From: Nocardia suismassiliense
Lineage (GTDB): Bacteria > Actinomycetota > Actinomycetes > Mycobacteriales > Mycobacteriaceae
Reading direction: 5' to 3'
DNA length: 64,000 nucleotides
NCBI RefSeq assembly: GCF_900269665.1
Contig: NZ_LT985361.1
Location: 685,426-749,425 of the forward strand
Made by a program: the position numbers and the translations under genes. A model generated the notes under the pieces. That model saw only the letters and a list, made by a program, of their open reading frames with translations, searched no databases and was not told the DNA's origin. Positions 27,533 through 34,800 of the stretch are shown here, in pieces (position 1 is the stretch's first letter; each line of letters starts with the position of its first letter).

Positions 27533-27560
27533 GCGCGGCTCCCTTGCTCGGCGCAGTAGG

Positions 27561-27587
27561 TTAACGGCGTTAGCGTAACGCCGTTAA
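27561..27587. promoter_or_regulatory. Perfect palindromic operator, probable TetR site
   Basis: Two 12-bp arms (TTAACGGCGTTA and its exact complement) flank a 3-base centre GCG. It lies 29 bases before the MMPL start codon, where it would cover the promoter. Site size and position suit the TetR dimer encoded downstream. Confidence 0.85.
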
Positions 27588-27618
27588 TCCGCTGCCGATA
27601 GAGCGAACTATCGCTCGT

Positions 27619-28920
27619 TCAGTGATCCCGCTCACCCGCGTTTCCCTGGCCGAAATGGCCTTCACCGAACCGGCGCGGCGAGTGGCCGTGCACACCCTCC
27701 GCGTAGGCGGTCTCGGCGTGCAGTGCGAAGTCGATGCCCGCCGTCTCGTCCTCCGGGCTCACCCGGAAGCCGATGGTGCGATCGATCAGCTTGCCCAGCG
27801 CGAAGCTCACCGCGAACGCGTACGCCGCGACGACGAGCACGCCGACCACCTGCTTGCCGAGCTGCGCCAGCCCGCCGCCGAAGAACAGCCCGTCGACGCC
27901 GCCGGTCATCACCTGGGTGGCGAGCAGGCCGATCAAGACCGTGCCGACGATGCCGCCGACGAAGTGCACGCCGACCACGTCGAGCGAATCGTCATAACCC
28001 GCTTTGAATTTCCAGCCCACCGCGAACGAGCACACCACGCCGGCGGCGAGCCCGACGATCAGCGCGCCGAGGGTATTCACCGACCCGCAGGACGGCGTGA
28101 TCGCGACCAGACCGGCCACCACGCCGGACGCCGCACCGAAGGTGGTGGGCCTGCCGTCGCGGATCTGCTCGACCGCGAGCCAGCCGAGCATGCCGAGGCA
28201 GCCCGCCACCAGGGTGTTCAAAAAGACTGCCGCCGCAACACCATTCGCGGACAGTGCGGATCCGGCATTGAAGCCGAACCAGCCGAACCACAGCAGGCCG
28301 GCACCGAGCAGTACGAAGGGCAGATTGTGCGGGCGCATCGCGTCGATCTTGAATCCGATGCGGGGGCCGAGCACCAGGGCGAGCGCGAGGGCCGAAGCGC
28401 CGGAAGCGATCTCGACGACTAGACCGCCCGCGTAGTCCAGCGCGCCGAACGAGGCGAGCCAGCCGTCCGGCCCCCACACCCAGTGCGCGATCGGCGCGTA
28501 GACCGCCAGCGCCCACAGCGGCACGAAGATCATCCAGGCGGCGAATTTCGCGCGGTCCGCGATCGCACCGCTGACCAGGGCCGCGGTCAGGATCGCGAAG
28601 GTCAGCTGGAAGGTGGCGAACAGTAGCTCCGGTACCGCGCCGCGCAGCGTGGTGGGGTCGATGCCCGCCATGCCGACGTGGTCGAGGTTGCCGATCAGGC
28701 CGCCGCCCGCGTCGTCGCTGAACGCCAGGCTGTAGCCGAACAGCAGCCAGGCGACGGTCACCAGCGGGATCGCGATGAAGTTCATCATCAGCATGTTGAG
28801 CACGCCGGTCGAGCGCACCATCCCGCCGTAGAACAGCGCGAGCGCCGGGGTCATCAGCAGCACCAGGGCTGTGCTGATGAGCAGCCAGGCGGTGGCCGCG
28901 GGATCCAGGGGTGTGGACAA
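27619..28920 (-). CDS. amt: Ammonium transporter (Amt/MEP)
   Basis: A 433-residue transporter with eleven predicted helices. The recognised signatures are MTPALALFYGGMVR, the twin-His pore (VHFVGGIVG is the H-containing segment late in the protein), WLLFGYSLAF, and WFGWFGFNAGSAL with the phenylalanine gate region. The C-terminal tail is long and His-rich (EGVHGHSPRRFGEGHF). TTG 28920 is chosen because AAGGAG lies 6 bases upstream; a GTG five codons earlier has no such site. No glnB/glnD lies beside it, unlike many actinobacteria. A GlnR-like sequence and a palindrome lie just upstream. Confidence 0.95.
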   Translation of the reverse strand: MSTPLDPAATAWLLISTALVLLMTPALALFYGGMVRSTGVLNMLMMNFIAIPLVTVAWLLFGYSLAFSDDAGGGLIGNLDHVGMAGIDPTTLRGAVPELLFATFQLTFAILTAALVSGAIADRAKFAAWMIFVPLWALAVYAPIAHWVWGPDGWLASFGALDYAGGLVVEIASGASALALALVLGPRIGFKIDAMRPHNLPFVLLGAGLLWFGWFGFNAGSALSANGVAAAVFLNTLVAGCLGMLGWLAVEQIRDGRPTTFGAASGVVAGLVAITPSCGSVNTLGALIVGLAAGVVCSFAVGWKFKAGYDDSLDVVGVHFVGGIVGTVLIGLLATQVMTGGVDGLFFGGGLAQLGKQVVGVLVVAAYAFAVSFALGKLIDRTIGFRVSPEDETAGIDFALHAETAYAEGVHGHSPRRFGEGHFGQGNAGERDH

Positions 28921-28944
28921 GGTAACTCCTTCCACGCGGGGTGC

Positions 28945-28973
28945 GTTGCAAGGAAATTACCGAATGCGCATTC
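28945..28973 (-). promoter_or_regulatory. Possible GlnR site and adjacent palindrome upstream of amt
   Basis: On the minus strand GTAATTTCCTTGCAAC (28945-28960) resembles one GlnR half-site pair (GTNAC-N6-GNAAC) with one mismatch in the first box. Next to it GAATGCGCATTC (28962-28973) is a perfect 12-bp palindrome. GlnR commonly controls amt in actinomycetes. Only a sequence resemblance is claimed. Confidence 0.35.
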
Positions 28974-29054
28974 CCGGATTTGCGCTGGTCTAGGAGTTGC
29001 GCGCCACTTCGGACATGGGATGTTTGCCCGCGGGCGCCGTGAAATCGGGTGCGA

Positions 29055-29879
29055 TCAGACGCGGGATTTGCGGGCTATCGCGCGCTGACCGCGCTTGCCG
29101 GGCACCGGGAGTTCGTCCTGGATGGCGACCCATTCGGCGGTGGTCAGCCACCGTTCCTGGACGCGGGCGTCGGCGGTGTTGTGGAAGACCCGGCGGCCGC
29201 GATCGTCGCGCAGTTCCTGGGCAACGGTGGACCAGCGCGGGGCGCGGCCGTGCTCGGCCTGGTAGTCGGCGAGGTAGGCGGCCACCGCGGTGCCGATCGT
29301 GTTGACCGGACGCAGCGAGACGCGGTTGCCGTACTGGTCCGAGTAGAACCGCCGTCCGGCGCACAGCGATCCGGCGTTGGCGTTGGAGGCGATCCAGCCC
29401 GCGCGCTGGGCGCGTTCGATCAGCCAGAGGTGTTTCACCGCGGACGGGGCGATGTCGCCGATGCGGGTCCGGATCAGGGACATGACCTCGTCGGAGGACA
29501 GCACGTCGCGCCGGGTCGGGCCGATGGCGTGCGCGGTCCAGTGCGCGTCGGCCAGGGTGGCGAGCGCGCGGCCGAAGTCGTCGATGCTGCGCTGGGCGCG
29601 GCGGCCGAGGCGCTCGATGCGTTCGGCCTCGCGGCGCATCTCGTTCTGCGCGGTGAGGGTGCGGATCGCGGCCATGGTCGGCACCTGGCCGCGTTCGAGC
29701 AGCTCGAGGATGGCGGCGGAGGTGGCGGGGTCGGCCGCGGCGGCCACCGGGAGCGAGTCACGTTTGATCGCGAAGTCCTGGGGGCTGATCGCGCGGCTCA
29801 GCAGATCGACCGCGGAGCGGTCGCCGGCGAAGTCGGTGCTGGAAAGCAACGCGGCGGCGATGTCATCAGGCGACGGCAC
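29055..29879 (-). CDS. Protein of unknown function
   Basis: A 274-residue protein that is not recognised. The first half is helical and charged (RREAERIERLGRRAQRSIDDFGRALATLADAHW), and the second half holds a globular section (RFYSDQYGNRVSLRPVNTIGTAVAAYLADYQAEHGR) then a basic C-terminus ending GKRGQRAIARKSRV, which could bind nucleic acid. There is no signal peptide or membrane helix. GTG 29879 was chosen: GGAGGA lies 11 bases upstream, and the two 16-base direct repeats would otherwise be coding; GTG further upstream is possible. It is transcribed away from dnaX across a 469-base gap. Confidence 0.55.
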   Translation of the reverse strand: MPSPDDIAAALLSSTDFAGDRSAVDLLSRAISPQDFAIKRDSLPVAAAADPATSAAILELLERGQVPTMAAIRTLTAQNEMRREAERIERLGRRAQRSIDDFGRALATLADAHWTAHAIGPTRRDVLSSDEVMSLIRTRIGDIAPSAVKHLWLIERAQRAGWIASNANAGSLCAGRRFYSDQYGNRVSLRPVNTIGTAVAAYLADYQAEHGRAPRWSTVAQELRDDRGRRVFHNTADARVQERWLTTAEWVAIQDELPVPGKRGQRAIARKSRV

Positions 29880-29920
29880 GGTGAGAAGTTCCTCCGATGG
29901 AAGTGGCACTCGGCTGCGCT

Positions 29921-29953
29921 GGAACTTTGGTTGTGCGGGAACTTTGGTTGTGC
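29921..29953. repeat. Two 16-base direct repeats
   Basis: GGAACTTTGGTTGTGC occurs at 29921-29936 and again at 29938-29953, giving a 17-base period. They lie just upstream of the unknown gene at 29055-29879. Either the repeats are protein-binding sites or the gene starts further upstream and translates through them. Confidence 0.8.
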
Positions 29954-30240
29954 CCCGGTCGGGATGAGGGACCGGCCGGGGCAACCAACCTGATGAAGGT
30001 TTGGCTACCGAAGTTGCCGTTTGCCACGGTAGCCAGCGGATTGCGTCGGTGTCACGTGCGTTGACGCTTTCGTTATATCCATAAAACTTGGGTAAATCGG
30101 GGCCTGAGTACACATTTTTCGGTCTACAAGGGGGAATTGGGCGGTATTTTCCCGCGTTCGACCGGTGCTTCGTCAGCGATAGCTCGCGCGTTGCCGCTGT
30201 TGTTATCGGTCAGCGGGCGTTAAGAAGGCCCGCAGAATCC

Positions 30241-30256
30241 TGTGATTTGGATCACA
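30241..30256. promoter_or_regulatory. CRP/GlxR-type binding palindrome
   Basis: TGTGATTTGGATCACA is an exact TGTGA-N6-TCACA site, the consensus of CRP-family regulators (Rv3676, GlxR). It lies 93 bases before the dnaX start codon. It could control dnaX or the divergent gene at 29055-29879. Confidence 0.55.
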
Positions 30257-30348
30257 CAGTGGTGGCCGACTGAGGTGGGGTTTCGCCGCGCCTGGCCCGG
30301 CGGTCAGCGCGAGTGTTCTTTGTCGGTGCGCGCCGGTAACCTCTGGCC

Positions 30349-33255
30349 GTGGCTCTGTACCGGAAGTACCGACCGGCAACGTTCGCTGAGGTAGTGGGGC
30401 AGGAGCACGTCACCGACCCACTGAGCATCGCCCTCGACACCGGCCGGATCAGTCATGCCTACCTGTTCTCCGGTCCGCGTGGCTGCGGCAAGACCTCCTC
30501 GGCGCGCATCCTCGCGCGGTCGTTGAACTGCGTGCAGGGGCCTACCTCGACGCCGTGTGGGGTGTGCCCCTCGTGTATCGCGCTCGGCCCGGGTGGGCCG
30601 GGCAATCTCGACGTGATCGAGCTCGACGCCGCGAGTCACGGCGGCGTCGACGACACTCGCGAACTGCGCGACCGCGCCTTCTACGCCCCCGCCGAATCCC
30701 GCTACCGGGTGTTCATCGTCGACGAGGCGCACATGGTCACCACGGCGGGCTTCAACGCGCTGCTGAAGATCGTCGAAGAGCCGCCCGCGCACCTGATCTT
30801 CATCTTCGCCACCACCGAGCCGGACAAGGTGCTGCCGACCATCCGTTCGCGCACCCACCACTACCCGTTCCGGCTGCTGCCGCCCGCCACCATGCGCGGA
30901 CTGCTCGGCAAGATCTGCGACCAGGAGCAGGTGACCGTCGAAGAGGCGGTGTACCCCTTGGTGATTCGCGCGGGCGGTGGTTCGCCGCGCGACAGCCTCA
31001 GCGTGCTCGACCAGCTGCTGGCCGGTGCCGGTCCGGAGGGCGTCACCTACTCCCGAGCTGTCTCGCTGCTCGGTGTCACCGATGTCGCGTTGATCGACGA
31101 CGCGGTCCTCGCGCTGGCCGACAACGACGGTGCCGCTCTGTTCGGCACCGTCGACCGGGTGATGGAGGCGGGTCACGATCCGCGCCGCTTCGCCGTCGAC
31201 CTGCTCGAGCGTTTGCGCGACCTCATCCTGATGCGCGCGGTCCCCGACGCCATCGACCGCGGTCTGGTCTCCGGCCCCGGCGACGTCCTCGACCGCATGC
31301 GCGAACAAGCCGAGCGCATCGGCCCGGCCACGCTGGCTCGCTACGCCGAACTGCTGCACGCGGCACTCGGCGAGATGCGCGGCGCCACGTCGCCACGCCT
31401 GCTGCTGGAAGTCGTCTGCGCGCGCATGCTGCTGCCGTCGGTCTCCGATGCGGAGTCCGCCACGCTGCAGCGATTGGAACGCCTCGAACGCGGATTCGCC
31501 GGTGGCGCGGTTCCCGCCGCGCCTGCCGCAGCACCGAGTTCGGCGACCGCTGCCCCCGCTGCGCGGCCCGCACCCGTCAGCGCTCCCCCCGCCGAATCGA
31601 ACCGCCGACGCGGTGCCGAGGCGCTCGCCGCCATTCGTCGCGAAACCGCGGGTGCGTCGGCCGCGGACAGCGCGAGTGTCGCGCCGGGAACGCACACAAA
31701 CGTGCCCGCTGGCTCGGGTGCAGATGCCGCGAGCGTCGCGTCGGACTCCGTCGGGGTGGCGGCAAGTCCCGCCGCTCATGGCCAGCAGGTCGGTGGGAAC
31801 AGGCCTGCGGGCAATGCGGCTGCCGCAGGCGGTGCGGTTGCCCACGGCGGTGGTGCGCCGGTGCACGCTGCGACCGGCATGGACTCGGACAGCTCTATCG
31901 GTCGGTCGGCTCAGGTAGCTGCCGAGGCCGGGCCGGTGGCCGAGTCGGCCCCGGCTGCCGACCGAGCTCCGGTGGATTCGGACGGACAGCTCTCGCCCGC
32001 AGCGCAACACCAAGGCGCACAGGCGGTCTCGCCGACGGACGCCGGTGGCGGACAGGGTGCCGAGCAGGTGCCCGCCGCAGGGCAACCCGTGCCGTCGCAG
32101 TCTGCACCGATGACCGCCGAAGCCGCACCAACTGCCGCGACCGCGTCAATCGCTGACACAGCAGCGAACGCCGCGCCGAACGCCGCGACCGCGCCGGATG
32201 CTGGCGCAGCGCCGAACGCCGCGACCGCGCCAGATGCTGGCGCAGCGCCGAACGCAGCAACCGCGCCAGCCGCAGAGGCAGCGCCGACTGCCGCGAACGC
32301 GCCGACTGCCGCGACGGCGTCAGCTGCGGACACCGCGCCGAACGCCGCGACCGCGCCAGCCGCGGACACCGCGCCGAGTGCTGCGACCGCGCCGGTTCTC
32401 GCGACTGCGCCGGACGCCGGGACCACGCCAGCTGCGGAGTCCACGCCGCCTGCCGCGACCGCGCCGAACGCCGCGTCCGCCGAATCAGCGCAACCAGAAC
32501 CTGCTCAGACCGGGTCGAACGCGGACTTGCTGCGTGAGGTCGAGGGCGCCTGGGCGGATATCCGCGCCAAGGTGCGGGAGTTCGGTGCCGCCGTGCAGGC
32601 GATGCTGGCCGGTGCCTCGGTCTCGCGTATCGACGGCGACACGATCGTGTTCGCCCATCAGCACGCGCCGTTGGCGCAGCGGCTCTCCGACCCGCGCAAC
32701 CTGGACGCGGTGCGTTCGGCGGTTCGTGCCGTGCTCGGGCGCGAGCATGACGTGCGCTGGGAGGCGGGCGGTGCGGCGCAGCGACCTGCGGCGGCGCGGG
32801 CCGGTGCGCAGGCGAAGCCGCAGCGCGGTGCCGGGCAGCCTGCGGGGCGTGAATCCGGCAACGCGCCCGGGGGTGGCACGGATGCACCCGCGCCGCCGCG
32901 TTTCTCGCGACCGAGCCAAGCCAAGAACGCCGCGGCGGATAAGCCCGCCGCGAACAAAGCTCGCGCGTGGGGCGACGATGACATTCCGCCGCCCGATTTC
33001 CCGGATCTACCGGATGATCCCGGCCCTTTTGATTCAGCGCCGCCCGAGTCGGCGCAGCCCCAGGTCGGTAGCGAGGTCAATGGCAGCGGTGGCCTGCCCG
33101 CCGACGGGGTGGTGCCCGCCTCCACCGCGGAGGACGAGGAGGAGATGATCCGCGCCGCGGCCGTCCCGGTGGCGCCGGAGGATCGGCGCGACCCCGACGA
33201 GGTCGCCCTCGAATTGCTGAAGAGTGAGCTGGGGGCCACACGGCTGAGTGGTTGA
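30349..33255 (+). CDS. dnaX: DNA polymerase III subunits gamma and tau
   Basis: A 968-residue clamp-loader ATPase. Residues 1-225 contain the P-loop GPRGCGKTSSAR (about 43-54), the zinc cluster around residues 64-79 (CVQGP...CGVCPSC), the Walker B VFIVDEAHMV and the sensor motif TIRSRTHHYPFR. Domain III follows to about 370. Residues about 380-720 are an Ala/Pro/Asn-rich linker with 36-base DNA repeats. The tail binds DNA polymerase III alpha and DnaB. Clamp-loader subunits drive sliding-clamp loading at the fork. GTG 30349 is the start. No obvious slippery heptamer for a shorter gamma form was found on inspection. In M. tuberculosis this gene neighbours the aminotransferase and the cyclopropane-synthase-like gene, both seen in this window. 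Confidence 0.96.
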   Translation: MALYRKYRPATFAEVVGQEHVTDPLSIALDTGRISHAYLFSGPRGCGKTSSARILARSLNCVQGPTSTPCGVCPSCIALGPGGPGNLDVIELDAASHGGVDDTRELRDRAFYAPAESRYRVFIVDEAHMVTTAGFNALLKIVEEPPAHLIFIFATTEPDKVLPTIRSRTHHYPFRLLPPATMRGLLGKICDQEQVTVEEAVYPLVIRAGGGSPRDSLSVLDQLLAGAGPEGVTYSRAVSLLGVTDVALIDDAVLALADNDGAALFGTVDRVMEAGHDPRRFAVDLLERLRDLILMRAVPDAIDRGLVSGPGDVLDRMREQAERIGPATLARYAELLHAALGEMRGATSPRLLLEVVCARMLLPSVSDAESATLQRLERLERGFAGGAVPAAPAAAPSSATAAPAARPAPVSAPPAESNRRRGAEALAAIRRETAGASAADSASVAPGTHTNVPAGSGADAASVASDSVGVAASPAAHGQQVGGNRPAGNAAAAGGAVAHGGGAPVHAATGMDSDSSIGRSAQVAAEAGPVAESAPAADRAPVDSDGQLSPAAQHQGAQAVSPTDAGGGQGAEQVPAAGQPVPSQSAPMTAEAAPTAATASIADTAANAAPNAATAPDAGAAPNAATAPDAGAAPNAATAPAAEAAPTAANAPTAATASAADTAPNAATAPAADTAPSAATAPVLATAPDAGTTPAAESTPPAATAPNAASAESAQPEPAQTGSNADLLREVEGAWADIRAKVREFGAAVQAMLAGASVSRIDGDTIVFAHQHAPLAQRLSDPRNLDAVRSAVRAVLGREHDVRWEAGGAAQRPAAARAGAQAKPQRGAGQPAGRESGNAPGGGTDAPAPPRFSRPSQAKNAAADKPAANKARAWGDDDIPPPDFPDLPDDPGPFDSAPPESAQPQVGSEVNGSGGLPADGVVPASTAEDEEEMIRAAAVPVAPEDRRDPDEVALELLKSELGATRLSG
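32174..32270 (+). repeat. 36-base tandem repeat in the dnaX linker
   Basis: Units of 36 bases start at 32174 and 32210 with one base difference, and a partial third unit starts at 32246. They encode the 12-residue unit APNAATAPDAGA. Further diverged units extend on both sides. Length variation between strains is plausible. Confidence 0.8.
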
Positions 33256-33262
33256 CAACCAC
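33248..33262. promoter_or_regulatory. Perfect 15-base palindrome overlapping the dnaX stop codon
   Basis: GTGGTTGACAACCAC is a perfect palindrome around a central A, and its TTGACA could also be a -35 element. It overlaps the dnaX TGA and lies about 285 bases before fadA, so it could be an operator for the fadAB operon. A second candidate -10, TAGTAT, lies at 33304-33309. No regulator can be named. The 33256-33546 gap contains nothing else clear. Confidence 0.45.
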
Positions 33263-33546
33263 CGCCGTCACGACGTTAAGTTAACCGGAGTTCGCACACC
33301 ACGGTAGTATGAACGGGTGGCCGTGAGCTCCGGTACGACGAGGTTCTATGGTATGCCCAGGCGTACGGGCGATCGGAACCTGCGTCCGCCGTCGCATGCC
33401 GCGTTTTGTACAGCGTCAGGACGGTCGGTCGCAGGACCGGTCGGCGAGGTTACCCGCAGCTGTTCCGCATCGCGTGGAGTAGCCGCACAGAGCGCTCGGG
33501 CGGACGACGTCCGGCCGCCGCACCTTTAAGGAAGGAACACTCCGAT

Positions 33547-34761
33547 ATGACCACAGAGGCCTACATTTACGAGGCCATCCGCACTCCGCGCGGCCGCGGC
33601 AAGAAGAACGGCTCGCTGCATTCGGTCAAGCCGATCGACTTGACTGTTGGTCTGATCCAGGAGCTGCGCGGCCGCTTCCCGAACCTCGACGAAGACCGGA
33701 TCTCGGATCTGATCCTCGGTGTGGTCAGCCCCGTCGGTGACCAGGGCATGGACATCGCCCGCACCGCGGTGACCGTGGCGGGCCTGCCCGACACCGTCGG
33801 CGGCTTCCAGCTCAACCGGTTCTGTGCCTCCGGCCTCGAGGCCGTCAACCTGGCCGCGCAGAAGGTGCGCTCGGGCTTCGACGACCTGGTCATCGCGGGT
33901 GGCGTCGAGTCCATGTCGCGCGTGGCGATGGGCTCCGACGGCGGCGCCTGGGCGCTCGACCCGGCGACCAACTACGACACCTACTTTGTGCCGCAGGGTG
34001 TTTCGGCCGACCTGATCGCCACCATCGAGGGCTTCAGCCGCGATGACGTCGACGCCTACGCGGTGCGCTCGCAGGAGCTGGCCGCCAAGGCCACCACCGG
34101 CGGCTACTTCGCCAAGTCGGTCGTCCCGGTCAAGGACCAGAACGGCATCGTCGTGCTGGACAAGGACGAGCACATGCGTCCCGGCACCACCGCCGAGGAC
34201 CTGGCCAAGCTCAACCCGTCCTTCGCCGTGATCGGTGAGATGGGCGGCTTCGACGCCGTGGCGCTGCAGAAGTACTACTTCGTCGAGAAGATCAACCACG
34301 TGCACCACGGTGGCAACAGCTCGGGCATCGTCGACGGCGCCGCGCTGGTGCTCGTCGGCACCGAAGAGGCGGGCAAGGCGTCCGGCCTGACCCCGCGTGC
34401 GCGCGTCGTCGCGACCGCCACCAGCGGCGCCGACTCGACCATCATGCTGACCGGTCCCACCCCGGCCGCCAAGAAGGCGCTGGCCAAGGCGGGCCTGTCC
34501 ATCGAGGACATGGACCTCGTCGAGATCAACGAGGCGTTCGCCTCGGTGGTGCTCAAGTTCCAGAAGGACCTGAACATCCCGGACGAGAAGCTGAACGTCA
34601 ACGGTGGCGCGATCGCCATGGGCCACCCGCTGGGTGCCACCGGCGCGATGATCACCGGCACCATGGTCGACGAGCTGGAGCGCCGCAACGGCCGCTACGC
34701 GCTGATCACCCTGTGCATCGGCGGCGGCATGGGCGTGGCGACCATCATCGAGCGCGTCTAA
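33547..34761 (+). CDS. fadA: Acetyl-CoA acyltransferase (thiolase), FadA
   Basis: A 404-residue thiolase. The nucleophile is Cys93 in [10 protein letters not shown]; the other catalytic residues are His360 (GHPLGATGA) and Cys390 (CIGGGMG). It catalyses the last step of beta-oxidation, splitting 3-ketoacyl-CoA, and forms a trifunctional complex with FadB, encoded 39 bases downstream. The pair matches M. tuberculosis Rv0859/Rv0860. ATG 33547 has AAGGAAGGA upstream; the longer reading upstream is not used. Neighbouring dnaX ends 291 bases before. Confidence 0.95.
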   Translation: MTTEAYIYEAIRTPRGRGKKNGSLHSVKPIDLTVGLIQELRGRFPNLDEDRISDLILGVVSPVGDQGMDIARTAVTVAGLPDTVGGFQLNRFCASGLEAVNLAAQKVRSGFDDLVIAGGVESMSRVAMGSDGGAWALDPATNYDTYFVPQGVSADLIATIEGFSRDDVDAYAVRSQELAAKATTGGYFAKSVVPVKDQNGIVVLDKDEHMRPGTTAEDLAKLNPSFAVIGEMGGFDAVALQKYYFVEKINHVHHGGNSSGIVDGAALVLVGTEEAGKASGLTPRARVVATATSGADSTIMLTGPTPAAKKALAKAGLSIEDMDLVEINEAFASVVLKFQKDLNIPDEKLNVNGGAIAMGHPLGATGAMITGTMVDELERRNGRYALITLCIGGGMGVATIIERV

Positions 34762-34800
34762 CCCCAACCGGCAGCTGAGAATTCAAGGAGACACAGAGCT

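Larger units (their letters stand above)
29880..30348. other. Structured AT-richer intergenic region between an unknown gene and dnaX
   Basis: 469 bases without a supported gene. It holds two 16-base direct repeats (29921-29936, 29938-29953), a hairpin with GCCCCGG/CCGGGGC arms near 29951-29983, an inverted repeat GGCTACCG/CGGTAGCC (30003-30010, 30027-30034), an AT-rich stretch near 30070-30120 and a CRP-type palindrome at 30241-30256. Base composition is lower in GC than its neighbours, so it is a likely promoter and control region. Confidence 0.55.

Noticed and set aside
27596..27614. Overlapping short palindromes GAGCGA/TCGCTC after amt
   Set aside because: Six-base arms in a GC-rich genome are too short to support a terminator or operator.
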